A DNA stretch of 64,000 bases from Siderastrea radians (GCA_964017195.1 OZ024891.1:4576494-4640493), one strand, 5' to 3'. Shown: positions 1 to 12,744, counted from the stretch's first letter. Notes: generated by a model from the sequence alone, not told the origin. A program made the numbers and translations.

Positions 1-481
1 GAAACTTTAATGAAAGACGAAATTTAGTGAAGTTCAGAGTAAGTAATCACAAACGTATGATTGAACTAGGTCGATATCAAACCGATCATATGCCCAGAGA
101 AACTAGATTATGCCCATTGTGTAAATCAAATCAAGTAGAAAATGAAACTCATTTCTTGTTGCAATGTAGCAAATACTCTCTACAGAGGCAGACATTCTTA
201 AATCGAATCAATGAAATAATACCTAACATTGAAAGGAAATCAACCTCAGAAAGCATAAAACTTCTCATGAACTCTAACGACTATCATGTGAATAAGCTAG
301 TAATGAAGTTTATTTCCTTGTGTATGAATATACGTGATACATTGTTATTATCAAGTGAAAGTGATGTAACTTAGGTTCATTAGCATAATATTACAGTAAT
401 ATTAGTCTTGTTTTGTTATTAATTACTATAAATATGCTTTTGCAATACTGTAAAATCTTGCGGTCATGCAAATAAAGCAAT
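1..481 (+). mobile_element. LINE copy A, 3' end of ORF2 and 3' UTR
   Basis: The window opens inside a non-LTR retrotransposon. The open frame to 374 ends in a Cys/His knuckle (CPLC, then HFLLQC) of the kind that closes many LINE ORF2 proteins. The following ~105 bases of 3' UTR end with AATAAAGCAATTT and run directly into an ACT microsatellite. The same protein end and UTR recur at 7134-7571, with scattered substitutions and a short in-frame difference near residue 98. Only the last ~120 codons are in view, so completeness upstream cannot be judged. Confidence 0.8.
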
Positions 482-482
482 T

Positions 483-523
<41 letters not shown>

Positions 524-526
524 CTA

Positions 527-612
<86 letters not shown>

Positions 613-655
613 ACTACTACTACTACTACTGCTACTACTACTACTACTACTACTG

Positions 656-687
<32 letters not shown>

Positions 688-688
688 G

Positions 689-720
<32 letters not shown>

Positions 721-805
721 GCTACTACTACTACTACTACTACTGCTACTACTACTACTACTACTACTACTACTGCTACTACTACTACTACTACTACTAC
801 TACTG

Positions 806-858
<53 letters not shown>

Positions 859-859
859 G

Positions 860-891
<32 letters not shown>

Positions 892-910
892 GCTACTACT
901 ACTACTACTG

Positions 911-959
<49 letters not shown>

Positions 960-980
960 AGCTACTACTACTACTACTAG

Positions 981-1027
<47 letters not shown>

Positions 1028-1060
1028 GTTCTACTCCTACTACCACTACTACTTCTACTA

Positions 1061-1108
<48 letters not shown>

Positions 1109-1113
1109 AGCTA
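483..1113. repeat. ACT/GCT trinucleotide microsatellite, ~630 bp
   Basis: Long run of ACT units interspersed with blocks of GCT. It is the 3' tail of LINE copy A and abuts the 5' end of LINE copy B. Open frames across it (poly-Thr/Ala, and poly-Val on the other strand) are products of the repeat and not genes. Confidence 0.97.
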
Positions 1114-1550
1114 CTAAGTAAAGAATTACAAAAACACGCCGCTCTTATCACAAAATTACAGGACGAAAACCAGGCATTACAGAAGAAACACGCGAGGTCG
1201 CGTTTCTTAAAGATCAGGTTAAAGCCCTTTGGGAGAAATTGAATGTACTCCCACCGGAAAAAGCCATTACGACTGGAACGTCGAGCCAGACTACCCCCCG
1301 CGTAGAGGACGACAGCATAAATTGCGAAACGAATAAAGAATACGAAATCCAACTTCTACACCGGCATGCGCCCAATGGAAAGAAGACGAATTGCTCGTTG
1401 TGAATCTACCAACCGTCTAACTCTTTCTCTCCCCTCCAAGAACCCCCCACAAAACCTCTTGAAAATGGCAAACAAGGCAAGCCAAAGTCAGCTAATTCCC
1501 AACACCCTACTACGTCCTCTACTAGTAAGAGCAACACTCGTTCTAACGAA

Positions 1551-2177
1551 GTGATCTTCCTGTGTGATTCCAATGGAAAGGTTTTGGACACAAGACAAAT
1601 GTTTTCATCGAAACACGAAGTCAAGTACATCAGAGCACCACTGATTGAACACGCAAGATCCTACTTACAAAATGACGTTCGCACTCCTCCTCAACTGATC
1701 ATACTGCACACGGGAACAAACGACCTTGAGAGAACCAATTCCCCTGAAGAACTTATCTCTAACATTTTAATATTGATTACTGAGGCTTCCACAAAATTCC
1801 CATCGAGCAAGATATTTTTGTCAACACTTCTTCCCCGCAACGACATCCCAACACCGATAATCACCTCAATAAATGATCAATTAATTAATAGCTGCTCAAG
1901 ACTACCCAACGTACAGTTAATTAAACACGACAACCTGTTCGCGAATCAACTCAATATTCTCCACGATAACAAACACATTCTTAAACGACACATAGGGCTT
2001 TTCGCCAAAAATCTGAAAGACGCCATTCACGGCCGTATACGACCAAGAACGGCAACATCTTCAAATGCCCCGCCAATCCAAAGAGCATCACCAAATCAAC
2101 TGGCATCACCCCAAGGTCCCAATACAGTGTTGCGGCATGCCTCATACAGCAATGCTGTCAAGAACACACTACCCTGA
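1551..2177 (+). pseudogene. LINE ORF1, SGNH/GDSL esterase-like domain
   Basis: Residues near the start (IFLCDSNGK) match the Ser block of SGNH hydrolases (GDSN-type loop) and LIILHTGTNDL matches the GxND block. In CR1/L2-type LINEs this domain belongs to the ORF1 RNA-binding protein. Upstream, 1116-1240 encodes a heptad-like coiled coil (ELQKH..LITKLQDENQALQ), but a frameshift near 1190 separates it from the esterase. Downstream, a Pro/Gln-rich tail continues in another frame to 2433. The first codon of this open stretch is not the native start. I infer a degenerate ORF1. Confidence 0.7.
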
Positions 2178-2576
2178 CCTTACCACCCTCAAACGCAACC
2201 TCCGCCCATACCACTTGCAACACCAAACTGCACCACATCAAATGCTCCCACATGCTGCGAAACCGCTACAGCAACAGATACCCCCCGTCCCACACCAAAG
2301 TACAGCATATGCGTATCCCAACGCACCGCATCAAACGCTTGCGAATGCTGGAAAAATGGAAACTGCCCGTGAAGAGACACCAGTACCTCAGGAAATCATA
2401 TCCTTTCTACGATTTGTAAAATCATTTCTATAATTAACCAAGCAACCTGATTTGCACATTAGACATTTAATTAAGTAGGATAAATTTTATACCAGTATAA
2501 TGAGTAAGTAATTTAGCAATCTATCATTGATACCAAAGATCACCCCGATATTTCAAGCAACCTGTCCTTTTGTGCT

Positions 2577-5189
2577 TGGAATATCAACGGACTATCTTCC
2601 AAATACCTTGGAAACAAGTTACAAAGTATTGATTTTTTTAGCGTTATTGATAATACTGATTTTATAGTACTAACCGACATTGGCAACTGCTCTGATTTGG
2701 AAATAGTCGGATATAAATCTTTTGTTCAATGTTCCACTCCTAACCAGTCGAGAAAAGGTGGTCGGAACTCTGGAGGAATAGCTTTATTTTACAAAAACAA
2801 ACTCCATAAAAATATTTCAATCACGAAAACAACTCAAAATTTTTTATGGTTCAAAGTCGAGAAAAGTTTCTTAAATTCGGTTTACGTTTGAAGGGTGTAT
2901 ATACCTCCGTGTAACTCAAAATATTTCGATCTCGAGATTTTTGATCAGCTAGAGCAAGACATACTACACTTTTCTACAACAGGACCAGTAATTCTTATGG
3001 GGGACTTTAATTCAAGAACCGGAAAATACTCCGATACTGTCTCACAAGAGGGAAACAGCATAATTACTAATGATCAGTCGGAATCAGCTTTTCAGCCAGC
3101 CCAAAGAAATAGTTTTCATAATGTATTAATTGGTAATGGGAAAAAACTATTAGAAATTTGCAAAAACCTTGATCTAAGAATAGTTAATGGCAGCGTTAAT
3201 GGAGATACCCTAGGCAGGCCCACTTTTCATGGAAAAAACGGGACAAGCGTTATTGATTACATAATATGCGATCAGTGCACATTTCTAAACGTTGCCAATT
3301 TTGTTGTTAAACAGCCGTCCTACTTACACAGTGCCATCGTAGCATGGTTAAATCTTAACACCAGCCTGCCAGCAAACAAAAGCCAAACTTCAACCTCCAC
3401 CAACAGATTAATAAGTCTGCCACGCCAGTTTTGCTGGCAAAATGACTTTTACTTAAAATTCAGAAGCGCATTACATACGAAACCAATCCAAATTCTAATC
3501 AGAGAATTTATGGAACGAAACACTGAAAATGTAAATGTCTCGTTGGACGATACTGTGAACATTCTAACTGCGACATCAAAAATCTGCCTCAAGATTAAAA
3601 CCAAAAGATCTCGTAAACGTATTAGGATAACATCTAACAAAAAATGGTTCGACCTTGAATGTCGACTGAAAAGACACGAATTACGAAAACTGTCAAATCA
3701 AAAACATCGCGATCCCCTTAACTCTGAGTTACGGAAGAAATTTCACAAAACTCTGAATGATTTTAAAATGCTCCTTGACTCAAAAAGGAAAGAATTTCAG
3801 AAAGAGAAAACTCTGCAACTCGACGAGCTAGCATTAAATCCCGACAAAGCGTCGTTTTGAAGTTGTCTAAAATCGATGAACGATACTATCGATGAAAATG
3901 TTCCTGCCCCAATCTCGGAAGAAACATGGCTCAACCATTTTCAATCCTTACATTCCAATGACCCGAGAACTTCCATAAATCATCAAGGAGTCTATGATGA
4001 GCTACTATCATTAGAAAAAGAAAAATAACAGCTCAACTATTTAGATCAAGAGGTAACTGAGCAAGAAATACGTCAAGCGGTGAAGAAATTAAAGAATAAG
4101 AAATCGCCATTTGTTGACAAAATAAGAAATGAAATGATCAAAGCGAGCCTTGAATCGCTTATGCCTATTTACATCAAACTTTTTAACCTCATTTTACAAT
4201 GTGGAAAAATACCAGATATTTGGTGTCTAGGCCTTATGACCCCAATCTACAAATCGGGTGACAAGAGTGATCCAACAAACTATAGAGGCATATGTGTATC
4301 TAGTTGCCTTGGAAAACTGTTTTGTTCCATTTTAAATCAAAGACTATACTTGTATTTTAGAGAAAACAAGACATTACACAATTCACAAATTGGCTTTCTA
4401 CCTGAAAATCATACTGCAGACCATGTTTTCACTTTAAGGACCCTAGTAGATAAATATGTCCACTACCATAAGGAAAAAGTTTATGCTTGTTTCGTAGATT
4501 TTCGTAAAGCTTTCGACTCTGTTTGGCACGAGGGATTGTTTTACAAGCTGCTCAAAATCAACATAGGAGGACATTTCTACAATCTGACCAAAAGCCTTTA
4601 CTGCAATTCAACATGTTCCATTAGAATCGGAGAAAACAAAACTCGATCTTTCTCATACTCAAGAGGTTTACGTCAAGGATGTATTTTAAGTCCTCTTTTA
4701 TTCAACCTCTATATAAACAATTTGCCGTATTTATTCGAAAACACGCTGTCTGATCCATTTGTTCTTCCAAATGGAACAAAAATAAATTGACTATTGTATG
4801 CAGATGATTTGATCATCCTATCAAGATGCAAAACAGGGTTACAAAACTGTTTAAACACTCTCTCTTCATATTGCAAAACATGGATGCTAAAAGACAATCC
4901 CAAGAAAACAAAAATAATGATATTCCAAAAACGCCGAAGGAAATCCGTTGACATCAACTTCAACATAGGCACCGAGCCAATTGAAATTGTTCAAGAATAC
5001 ACCTATTTAGGTACACGTTTAACTCTGACGGGAAACTTTACTCTTGCAGTCGAACACTTAAAAGAAAAAGCCCTGCACGCCTTTTCTAGTATACGAAAAC
5101 AAACACTTCTCAATAGACTTAATCCCAATGCAGCATCCCAGATTTTTGACACAATATTTCCGATCTTAAGCTACAACAGTGAGATATAG
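2577..5189 (+). pseudogene. LINE ORF2, endonuclease and reverse transcriptase, several stops
   Basis: Endonuclease landmarks in order: NINGLSS near 2587, GGIALFYKN near 2773, MGDFNSRTG near 2997 and a C-terminal DYIICD with degraded HSAIV near 3332. Reverse transcriptase landmarks: KKLKNKKSPF (4083), TPIYKSGDKSDPTNYRGI (4240), DFRKAFDSV (4498), GLRQGCILSPLLFN (4666) and the catalytic YADD (4797). In-frame stops lie at 2889, 3858, 4026, 4788 and 5187. Codon 3858 is Trp in the copy at the right end of the window. Non-functional. Confidence 0.85.
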
Positions 5190-5528
5190 GGCATGTACAC
5201 TAAGCAGAATTTTAAAGCATGAGATAGTTCCCCAATAGAAAAAAATTCATCTCAAATTTTGTAAACACTACTTAGAAGTTAACAATAAGGCCTCTAACGT
5301 AGCTTGCAGAGCCGAACTTGGAAGATTACCGCTAATAATCCCAATCAATCAGAAAATTATGAAATATTTTGTTTATCTAAACAACAAAAATAATGACTCT
5401 ATAGTCAAACAATCTTTCCTCATGTCGAAGAATCTACATTTTATTAATAACTCCCTATTTTATTCCAATTTTATGAACTTGATAGAACAATATCATCTAT
5501 CCAACTTAGATCCTGAATCTTTAGATAA

Positions 5529-5667
5529 GGGACGGACCATTATTTTTTGGGAGGGGGGAGGGGTGAAAATTTTTTCAAGACAAACAATTTTTTTCTGTGT
5601 TGTTGTCTGCGCAAACAATTTTTTTCCGGCTGCATCTTCCTGCAAACAATTTTTTTTTGTGTTTGAA

Positions 5668-5703
<36 letters not shown>

Positions 5704-7008
5704 ATTTATTTATACACGGTTAAAATTCATCAGGTAATCTTATGTAGTAAAAATACTAATCTAAACATTACTGCCTTAAACTGCTTTCCATGAATGCCGT
5801 GTCTCTATGTCTCTAACTTATAAAAGTATAACTGCACCATGGCTTGTTTTGTTTCCTAAAAGAATTGAAAATCTCACATCAAAGTATCCTGAAACATTAA
5901 AATGTGAACTAATTGTAAGTAATAATATAGAACTGCACCAGCGGCCTTTTCTCCCCTGATCCTAGAGAGGATTGAGGAGCCAAATGAAACAGCGCTTGCT
6001 TACACTTGCGCTTTATTTTGTAGTTTATACAAGACTGGATCCAATTTGCCTTCTTCATGCAAGTGGAAAACGGGAGACTGCTTGCTGTTTAAGTGATGAT
6101 TTATTAAACGTCATCATCAAACCAGCCTAGGACCTTGTTGAAAAGCCAGTGTGACTATTAGTGAATACATGCAACCCAGACATTTAAGTTAATCTTTTCT
6201 CTCAGTTAGAGTCTCATTGCACTTCGAAGTGTTCTTGATTAATGATGGTAACTGGACTCAGTGGAGCACAATTCAGGGAGTAATTGCGCGAGTTACTTTA
6301 AATCAGCCGAGCGCGTAGCGCGAGGACGATTTGAAATTACGAGCACGATTACCCCTGAATTATACAATAGGAAGTCCAGTTAATCCTATCTATAACAAAA
6401 TGCGAGATTAGAAAATCTATGTGCCCTTCAGGGATATATTTTTAATTATCGGTTTTGCAAGCAGTGGAGAAACAGCTATAAAAAGAACCCATTTCAGTGT
6501 ACCTGATTGACGCGTGTGCAACATAGTTGTCCGATTACAGCTATCCAATTACAAAAAGTTCTTGTTATACAAACGATTGATACAATAACCTAACTTTAAC
6601 ATTTAATGCTTTCAAGGTCCTCAGAAGAGACTATTTTTAATAAAGGGGTTAGTTACTGATTTTAAGAAACTGTGGTAATTTGTTGGTGGAAAAGTAAAAA
6701 ACAAAAATTGGGAATTATCAACCAAGTCGATTTGGTAAATCAGCCACCGGAAAGAAATGACAAAACTTATGTTTGAGTGTTAAATAGCTCATTTGCTCTA
6801 ATGAATAGCTAACACTCAAAATGTCAACTTTTGAATTAGTTTGTGGTGGCTAATTTACCATGTCAAACTATGTATCAACTAGTCTGCAAACTTTTTATTC
6901 TCTCCTTTTCATGTCTGCTAGCAATTTATTTGGGCTTTTTTGATTTTGCAAACAATTTTTTTCAGGATTTTCATCCCCCCCCCCCTCCAAAAAAATAATG
7001 TCCGTCCC
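5529..7008. mobile_element. Harbinger-like DNA element, 1480 bp, inside LINE ORF2
   Basis: Imperfect terminal inverted repeats begin GGGACGGAC and continue with ATTATTTTTT and a G-rich/C-rich tract. The element is flanked by TAA at 5526-5528 and 7009-7011. A 3-bp TWA duplication and GG-starting ends are the signature of PIF/Harbinger elements. Removing it and one TAA leaves the LINE reading frame continuous. I see no transposase in it, so it is probably a non-autonomous (MITE-like) member. The poly-C tract at 6975-6985 forms part of the right end. Confidence 0.75.
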
Positions 7009-7462
7009 TAATGTATCCTTCTGGCGACACAGCCTTGAAAATTCAAAGAAATTAGACTTTTATAAAGTTTTTAAGGATGAATACGTTACATCTGATTATT
7101 TAAACCAACTAAGAGGCTTTAATGAAAGACGAAATTTAGTGAAGTTTAGAGTAAGTAATCACAAACTTATGATTGAACTAGGTCGATATCAAACCGATCA
7201 TATGCCCAGAGAAACTAGATTATGTCCACTGTGTAAATCAAATATAGTAGAAAATGAAACTCATTTCTTGTTGCAATGTAGTAAATACTCTCTGCAGAGG
7301 CAGACATTCTTCAATCGAATCAATGAAATAATGCCTGACATTGAAAGGAAATCAACCTCAGAAAGCATAAAACTTCTCATGAACTCTAACGACTATCATG
7401 TGAATAAGCTAGTAATGAAGTTTGATACATTGTTATTATCAAGTGAAAGGGATGTAACTTAA
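7009..7462 (+). pseudogene. LINE ORF2 C-terminus (copy B) after the inserted element
   Basis: The frame continues the LINE protein (VSFWRHSLENSKK) to the CPLCKS/HFLLQC knuckle and stops at 7462. It is about 90% identical to the frame at 27-374. The start at the inserted element is an artefact; the true continuation is from 5190-5528. Confidence 0.8.
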
Positions 7463-7570
7463 GTTCATTAGCTTAATATTAGAGTACTATTAGTCTTGTT
7501 TTGTTATTAATTAGTATAAATATGCTTTTGCAATACTGTAAAATCTTGCGGTCATGCAAATAAAGCAATT

Positions 7571-7571
<1 letters not shown>

Positions 7572-7602
<31 letters not shown>

Positions 7603-7632
7603 GTACTACTACTACTACTACTACTACTACTA

Positions 7633-7690
<58 letters not shown>

Positions 7691-7697
7691 ACTACTA

Positions 7698-7741
<44 letters not shown>

Positions 7742-7766
7742 ACTACTACTACTACTACTACTACTA

Positions 7767-7830
<64 letters not shown>

Positions 7831-7840
7831 ACTACGACTA
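7572..7840. repeat. ACT/GCT microsatellite tail of LINE copy B
   Basis: Alternating ACT and GCT blocks, about 270 bp, directly after the LINE 3' UTR. Confidence 0.95.
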
Positions 7841-8197
7841 CAGTCCATTCCTTTGTCCGTAGAATTGACCTTTGTTCCTAGCTCGCTTGAGTTTACAACT
7901 GTCTTGCAGGCTGTCATAAGAGAAAGTTCGAACTATAAATCGACAATTTTGAATTATCGAGATTCTGTTGTATGCTATACTTGACAGCAAAAATTGAAGG
8001 ACAAAAAGTTAAAAACGTTTTCGAAACAGTGGACGCCCAAGGGTCGTTCCTGGCGTTTGTATATGCCCACTACAAGATAGCGGCTAACCTTCGTCTTCCT
8101 TGAGATCGAGATCGATTTACGCCAGCTTATTAAAAATTACTAAATTATAGGAATTTTAAAACCCAGAAATGACACAGTCATGGTAATATGTCATTAG

Positions 8198-8838
8198 GAA
8201 CTACATCCATGCCACCAGCCACGCCACCTTATTTAAATTCTATTACGTCACCTTCCGGAGAGTCAACAACCACGCCAACTTCTAGAAAGACAACAACCAT
8301 GTCAACTTCTGGAAAGTCAACAACCATGCTCATTTTGGCAAAGTCCATAACCATGATAACTTCCGGAACGGCAACAACCATGTCAACTTCCAGAAAGTTT
8401 ATAACTATTTCCGAATCACCTTCTCCCATGTCCACCTCCGGGTCGTCATCAACCATGTCTTCTTCCGGGTCGTCATCAACCACGGTTACTCTTGGTACAG
8501 CACCAGCTACGTCAACTTCCTTGTCATCAACGTCCACGTCTACTTCTGGAACATCGTCAGCCATATCGACTTCTGGTACGTCATCAATCGTGACAACTGC
8601 TGGAACGTCATCAACTATGACAACTGCTGGGGCGTCATCAACCGGAAGTTTCACAGAATCGGTGACTTCGTCAAACGTGACTGGCTCAGCAGGAAAGGAA
8701 AATCTTCTAGATGAGAGCAGGAAAAAGGAACAAGGCAAAGAAGAGCAGAAAGATGAGCCCATGCCTGGATGGGTGATAGGTATCATTGTTGTTGGTTGTG
8801 TGGCTTCCCTGGCGATCACTGCGATTGTCATTAAACTG
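8198..8838 (+). CDS. Main exon, mucin-like single-pass membrane protein, paralog 1
   Basis: The open frame is bounded by a splice-acceptor-like TCATTAG (8191-8197) and a splice donor GTAAGTTCTG (8839). Length 641 nt, entering in phase 1 and leaving in phase 0. The same borders and phases are found in paralog 4 (29653-30728). It encodes a ~150-residue Thr/Ser-rich stalk, including 9-residue units of the TSSTMTTAG type, expected to be heavily O-glycosylated. A charged juxtamembrane stretch follows (KKEQGKEEQKDEP), then one transmembrane helix starting at PGWVIGIIVVG. No signal peptide is in this exon, so one must come from an upstream exon I could not identify. No known family recognised. I infer a type I surface protein. 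Confidence 0.6.
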
Positions 8839-10440
8839 GTAAGTTCTGAAAACAAACATTTTCTTGATACTTAGATTGGTTTTCAATTGAGTGTCGGAAA
8901 ACCAAAACCAAAGCAATTACTCAAACCAATCACAGAAACTCAAATAATCCAACGAACTAATCAGAACTCGAAACAAATACATATCACAAGCGTCAAGCGC
9001 GGGTAAACGCGTGCGAGCAAGTCACGATTGGATTTAGTTTTACTTCTGATTAAGCCACAGGCAGCCCAAGCTAACGTTGAGAGCTGCCCATAAATTAGAA
9101 TGTTTTTTCCACGCTACGCATAATTGTATGGAAATGCTACAAAACGTCTCAAATTGCCACAAGTCAGAAAGAAGTCGAAATACAAATAATTTGCCTTATG
9201 ACATTGTTGTATTGGTCATTATTTGAGGGCTTCCTGGGCTGGTTTGAAGCTTTTTAGGCGAGAAATTGAGGTTTTTATTTTTCATGTGTGCTGAATCTTT
9301 AGAATTAATTAAAGGCAGGAAACAGTTTCACACTGCACCTCACTTGAGGTTCGATAAATTCCATCACAATAAACGAATCACCCTAAAACTTCAAAGGTGT
9401 ATTGTTGGGTCTTGCGCATACCTCTGTTCTTCCTCATGGGTTCCAGATTCTATTTTAAGCCGTCAAAAATCCCTCCTAAATACGAAACTCGCCTTTCCTG
9501 GTATGCGTTTTCATTTGAAGTGCACACATGGATCATTGCGAGCCGCGTTTTGACGACAAAATGGCCCATAGCCAGGGAGAGGCTGAGTGAGATTGTCCAC
9601 AAGCAAAAGGCGACACTGCGGAGTCCAGAGAAAGGTCGGTTTAACCGGAAATAGAGAAATATTAGAACGGCCGTGAAATTCACTCGCCTCAATTGTTTTT
9701 TTAAAAAGCATTCACTTCTTGATCAATTTGAGAGTAATACATAACATAAGCGCTAAGCGTTCGTGGACTGACAGTTGGGCATACGTGAACGTCTTCTGTG
9801 ATAGGCAATATAAAATATATTAATTTATTATTATTACTACAATGCCATTAGTAACCTTCAACATTTATATATGCCAAGCTTTCTACTAAAAGCGCTCGTA
9901 GGCGACCCCTCTCGCTAGCGGGAGCTTCGACTGTTTAATTTCCGTTTTTGTTTTTGTTCATCGAACTGAGATAACAACAAATCCCATATAACGCGGTAAT
10001 ACCCGGGAAAGGTAGTGCATGAGAACCAAATTCCTATTGCTCTTGTATTAGCATCAGTTAGCATCGACTGAATGGCCAGGGAAACAACAATGAACATAGG
10101 CTGGGGAAGGAGACTGGGTCTGAACTAGCAAGTAAAAAGGTTTGACACTGACTTAATTGTTTTCCACAACCTCGTAACCAGGGCTTTTCCTCTTTTTCTT
10201 AAATTCCTGGGAACAAGGTTGTTGTTTTCAAGGTTGGCGAAACAAGTCCACGAAAATAACCGTCACATAGACTTCAGTAACGTTTAAGTTGTTGAATTTG
10301 AAACAAATTTTCTTTAGTTAGTGACTTTTTCTGGTAGCCTGGTTATCAACAAAAGACCAGAACTCTGCCCGATCACATCGCCATCCCAGAGAAATACAAA
10401 CCTCTGGCGCCCAACAAGTCAGTGTCAAACTTTTGACTTA
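8839..10440. other. Probable intron/intergenic DNA of paralog 1
   Basis: AT-rich sequence downstream of the splice donor. It is shared in diverged form with the other paralogs (for example 18849-19500 and 30729-31900). The open frames here are short, not conserved between paralogs, and I do not support any of them. Confidence 0.5.
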
Positions 10441-10442
10441 CA

Positions 10443-11254
10443 GTGTTAAGTGTGGGTAAAGAAATTGGATGTAAAAAAGGTATCGCGAGCCACCTGTCAA
10501 AACCTCCAAAACTGTACCCCGTTGGATTGTTAGGTGACTTTAAAATCGAGTTTTACTCAGTTCCAGCACTTTTCTCAACAACTTCAGGTGGAGTGGATAT
10601 ACAGGCTGAACTTGTTGAACTCAATAGAGTTGCATTTGTCGGAACCTGCTAACAGTTTTCATATATAACTTACAATAAATATAGATATTTCTTTCTTGAA
10701 TTTCCTAGCGTTTCTTCAGGAAGAATCCTACTTCAAAACCAGAGCAATTTGTTGGAGACTCACCTGCTTAACTACGTGATCATCAGGCGTTGCGAGCCGA
10801 TGTTTTAAAACATCGGTCAATGTAAATACTATAAGTTAAACGAACAGTAGAAGTAGTAGATATATCGTACAGCATACGTGTATGACTTATTAGTGCCAGC
10901 TACATAAAGTACAACACGAGGCTATCCTCCTTTGAGCTCAAGGGTGCTCAGTATTTTATTCGCACCAGTTTAACAGAACTTGGATATGAAAGCAATAATA
11001 ATTGCGGTGTCAGTTCGGGTTGTTTTGTTTCTTCAGAAAAAATAGTTCTGTCTTTTTTCACATTGCGTTTTGTTGCCTACGAGCTTTTATTAAACTTACT
11101 GTTTTGTAGAGATTTACCACAGGAAACTGGCATCATAGCGAGTATTGCACAATACGAAGAAGTGAAGAGGCCATATGACATCAGGGCACATGTGTTCTTT
11201 GACATTTCAGAAAGTTTTAAAACGTTAAACCAGTTGGTACTTCCCTCACTCTAA
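10443..11254 (+). pseudogene. Downstream exon blocks of paralog 1, partly degraded
   Basis: Four blocks match those of paralog 3 (23102-23893). A first block reads GIASHLSKPPKLYP in the 10443-10652 frame. A second starts after ACTTCAG at 10588 (GGVDIQAELVELN) and ends in an early TAA because it has one base more than paralog 3. A third starts after TTTCTTCAG at 10720 and stops at a TAA where paralog 3 has CAA. The last starts after TTTTGTAGAG at 11112 (LPQETGIIASIAQYEEV) and ends TAA at 11254. Between paralogs most changes in the first block are synonymous, which argues it was once coding. As it stands the tail of this copy is broken unless splicing differs. Confidence 0.45.
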
Positions 11255-12744
11255 AAACAGCCGAATGTAGACTATTAAAAAAAATACAAATTTCAGTGTC
11301 ATGAAAGATGTGGTTGCTCATCGTGGTTTATAATGATAGATTTGCTTTATTGTTTGTCTCAAGATATTGTCACTTTGATATGCATCGCAAGTGACAATAT
11401 AGTGAGACAAACGATAACTACAAATTTCAGCTTGAGCAAAATGATGATAAAAAAAACCCTAGCACATGAAATTACTGTTCAATAGCTTTCCTCTGAATTT
11501 TCACATCCTAAGGTTTCATCCACAGAGTCAGAAGTTAGAAGCACTCTGTACTGCATAATAAACAACACCACAGGAAAGCAGTGCCCAATAGCTTCGCTTT
11601 GTATATTCACGCAGTAGTGTATCATTCACGGAATCAATGAAAAGAATCACATTGGATATTGAAAACAATATTTTTCTTTGCCTGAGAAATGGTAAATGAT
11701 TCTAGGAGAAATTTATATAATTTCCACACAAAACATCAAAATTAAGGTTTGCATTTAAAATAAGGAGACTTTTTCCCCCAGCTCCAATTACGTAACACGT
11801 GCACCTCAATGACAGAAGTTTAACTCTCTCTCTCTCTCTTTGTTTCTAAAGTTCAGGGCCTTTACAAACCGAAGATATATCCAGCTTAAGATTTGCCGAT
11901 GGTCCCCGTGAACATTTGCTTTGAATGAAGTCTTATTTCTCGGTTAATATGCAAAAATATTAACATGCGTCACGAATAATCACCACAGCTACAAATTAAT
12001 TCTATCTATTCTTTGCATAACTTTAGCAGCTAGATCTTTCTCCAATGATGGTTTTTGTATAAAAAATTCTGCGCAGCTTGAGTGGGGGCAATTTTTGGTT
12101 ATCAAGAAACACTTAAAAAGTCTCAAGTTGAAAAGAAGAATTTAATAGCACCTGTCAGTTAATATGGCTAAAGCTTCGACAATGTTCTTGACGTCACGTC
12201 ACGTCAAGGGCCTTGACCGGAATTATTCTGATCAACTTATTTTCATTTGATAAGTTTTGTTCATAAGTTGTTCTTTTTGAATTTTATTCCTAACTTTAAA
12301 GTAGCTATGTGTTCTCCTCGGTCAAACCTACTTAGAGTTAAATTAAAGAAAGTTGATTGAAAACATTATAAAACACAGCATACGGACGCATATTCATTGT
12401 TTAAAACTGTCCGTGAAAATGGAGAAAATCTAACTCTGCAATTAATGAACACCGCCAAACTTTCCCAAGCAAATTAACTTGCGTTTATTTGAGTTGGCAG
12501 TATCCAGAATAAGCTCTTAAAAATCACTGCAACACAATTTTTCTTTTTCTTTAGTTTGGACAGTTCTTTGCGTATCAGTATATGTATATGTTTCCTTACC
12601 TCTTTAACAGATAAGAAAGCCACATGACTGGATTGAAATTACCCAAATATATTCCAACACCATCGAAGACTTCTGACTCAAAAAGGAAGAGAGATGCGAA
12701 ATTGGTGATACTTGCGATGTTTGCAGATGACCATCTGTCAGAAA
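11255..12744. other. 3' flank of paralog 1, no gene seen
   Basis: AT-rich sequence conserved as a block with 23894-25300 and 59797-61200. It holds the hairpin listed separately and a (CT)n run near 11823. No coding frame is conserved between the copies. Confidence 0.5.
11339..11426. repeat. Hairpin ~85 nt, also at 23977-24063 and 59879-59965
   Basis: Imperfect inverted repeat (TTTGTCTCA ... TGAGACAAA) with a ~40-bp stem and a loop near GATGTGGATCG. It lies ~90 nt after the stop of the last exon block in each of three paralogs. Short direct repeats of ACAAATTTCA flank it. It could be a small fold-back element or a pre-miRNA-like hairpin. Confidence 0.6.

Larger units (their letters stand above)
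1114..7571 (+). mobile_element. LINE copy B, near full length, degenerate (esterase ORF1, EN-RT ORF2)
   Basis: One non-LTR retrotransposon copy: coiled-coil start of ORF1 (1116-1240), SGNH-esterase region, AP-endonuclease, reverse transcriptase, C-terminal knuckle and 3' UTR followed by a microsatellite. ORF1 with an esterase domain is typical of the CR1/L2 group. The copy is dead: ORF1 changes frame near 1190 and 2160, ORF2 has in-frame stops at 2889, 3858, 4026, 4788 and 5187, and a 1.48-kb DNA element interrupts it at 5529-7008. The partial copy at 62346-64000 reads through the 3858 and 4026 stops, so those are private mutations here. Confidence 0.88.

Noticed and set aside
426..1352. Long frames encoding poly-Thr/Ala or poly-Val across the microsatellites (also 7554-7917)
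   Set aside because: They are trinucleotide repeats read in frame on both strands; no start context and no non-repeat domain.
9266..10097. Several 60-95-codon frames in the intron-like region of paralog 1
   Set aside because: Not conserved in the aligned paralogs 3, 4 and 5.
12170..12215. GACGTCACGTCACGTCAAGG cluster as a CRE-type enhancer
   Set aside because: Short tandem copy of one motif, not preserved in paralogs 3 and 5; too weak to call.
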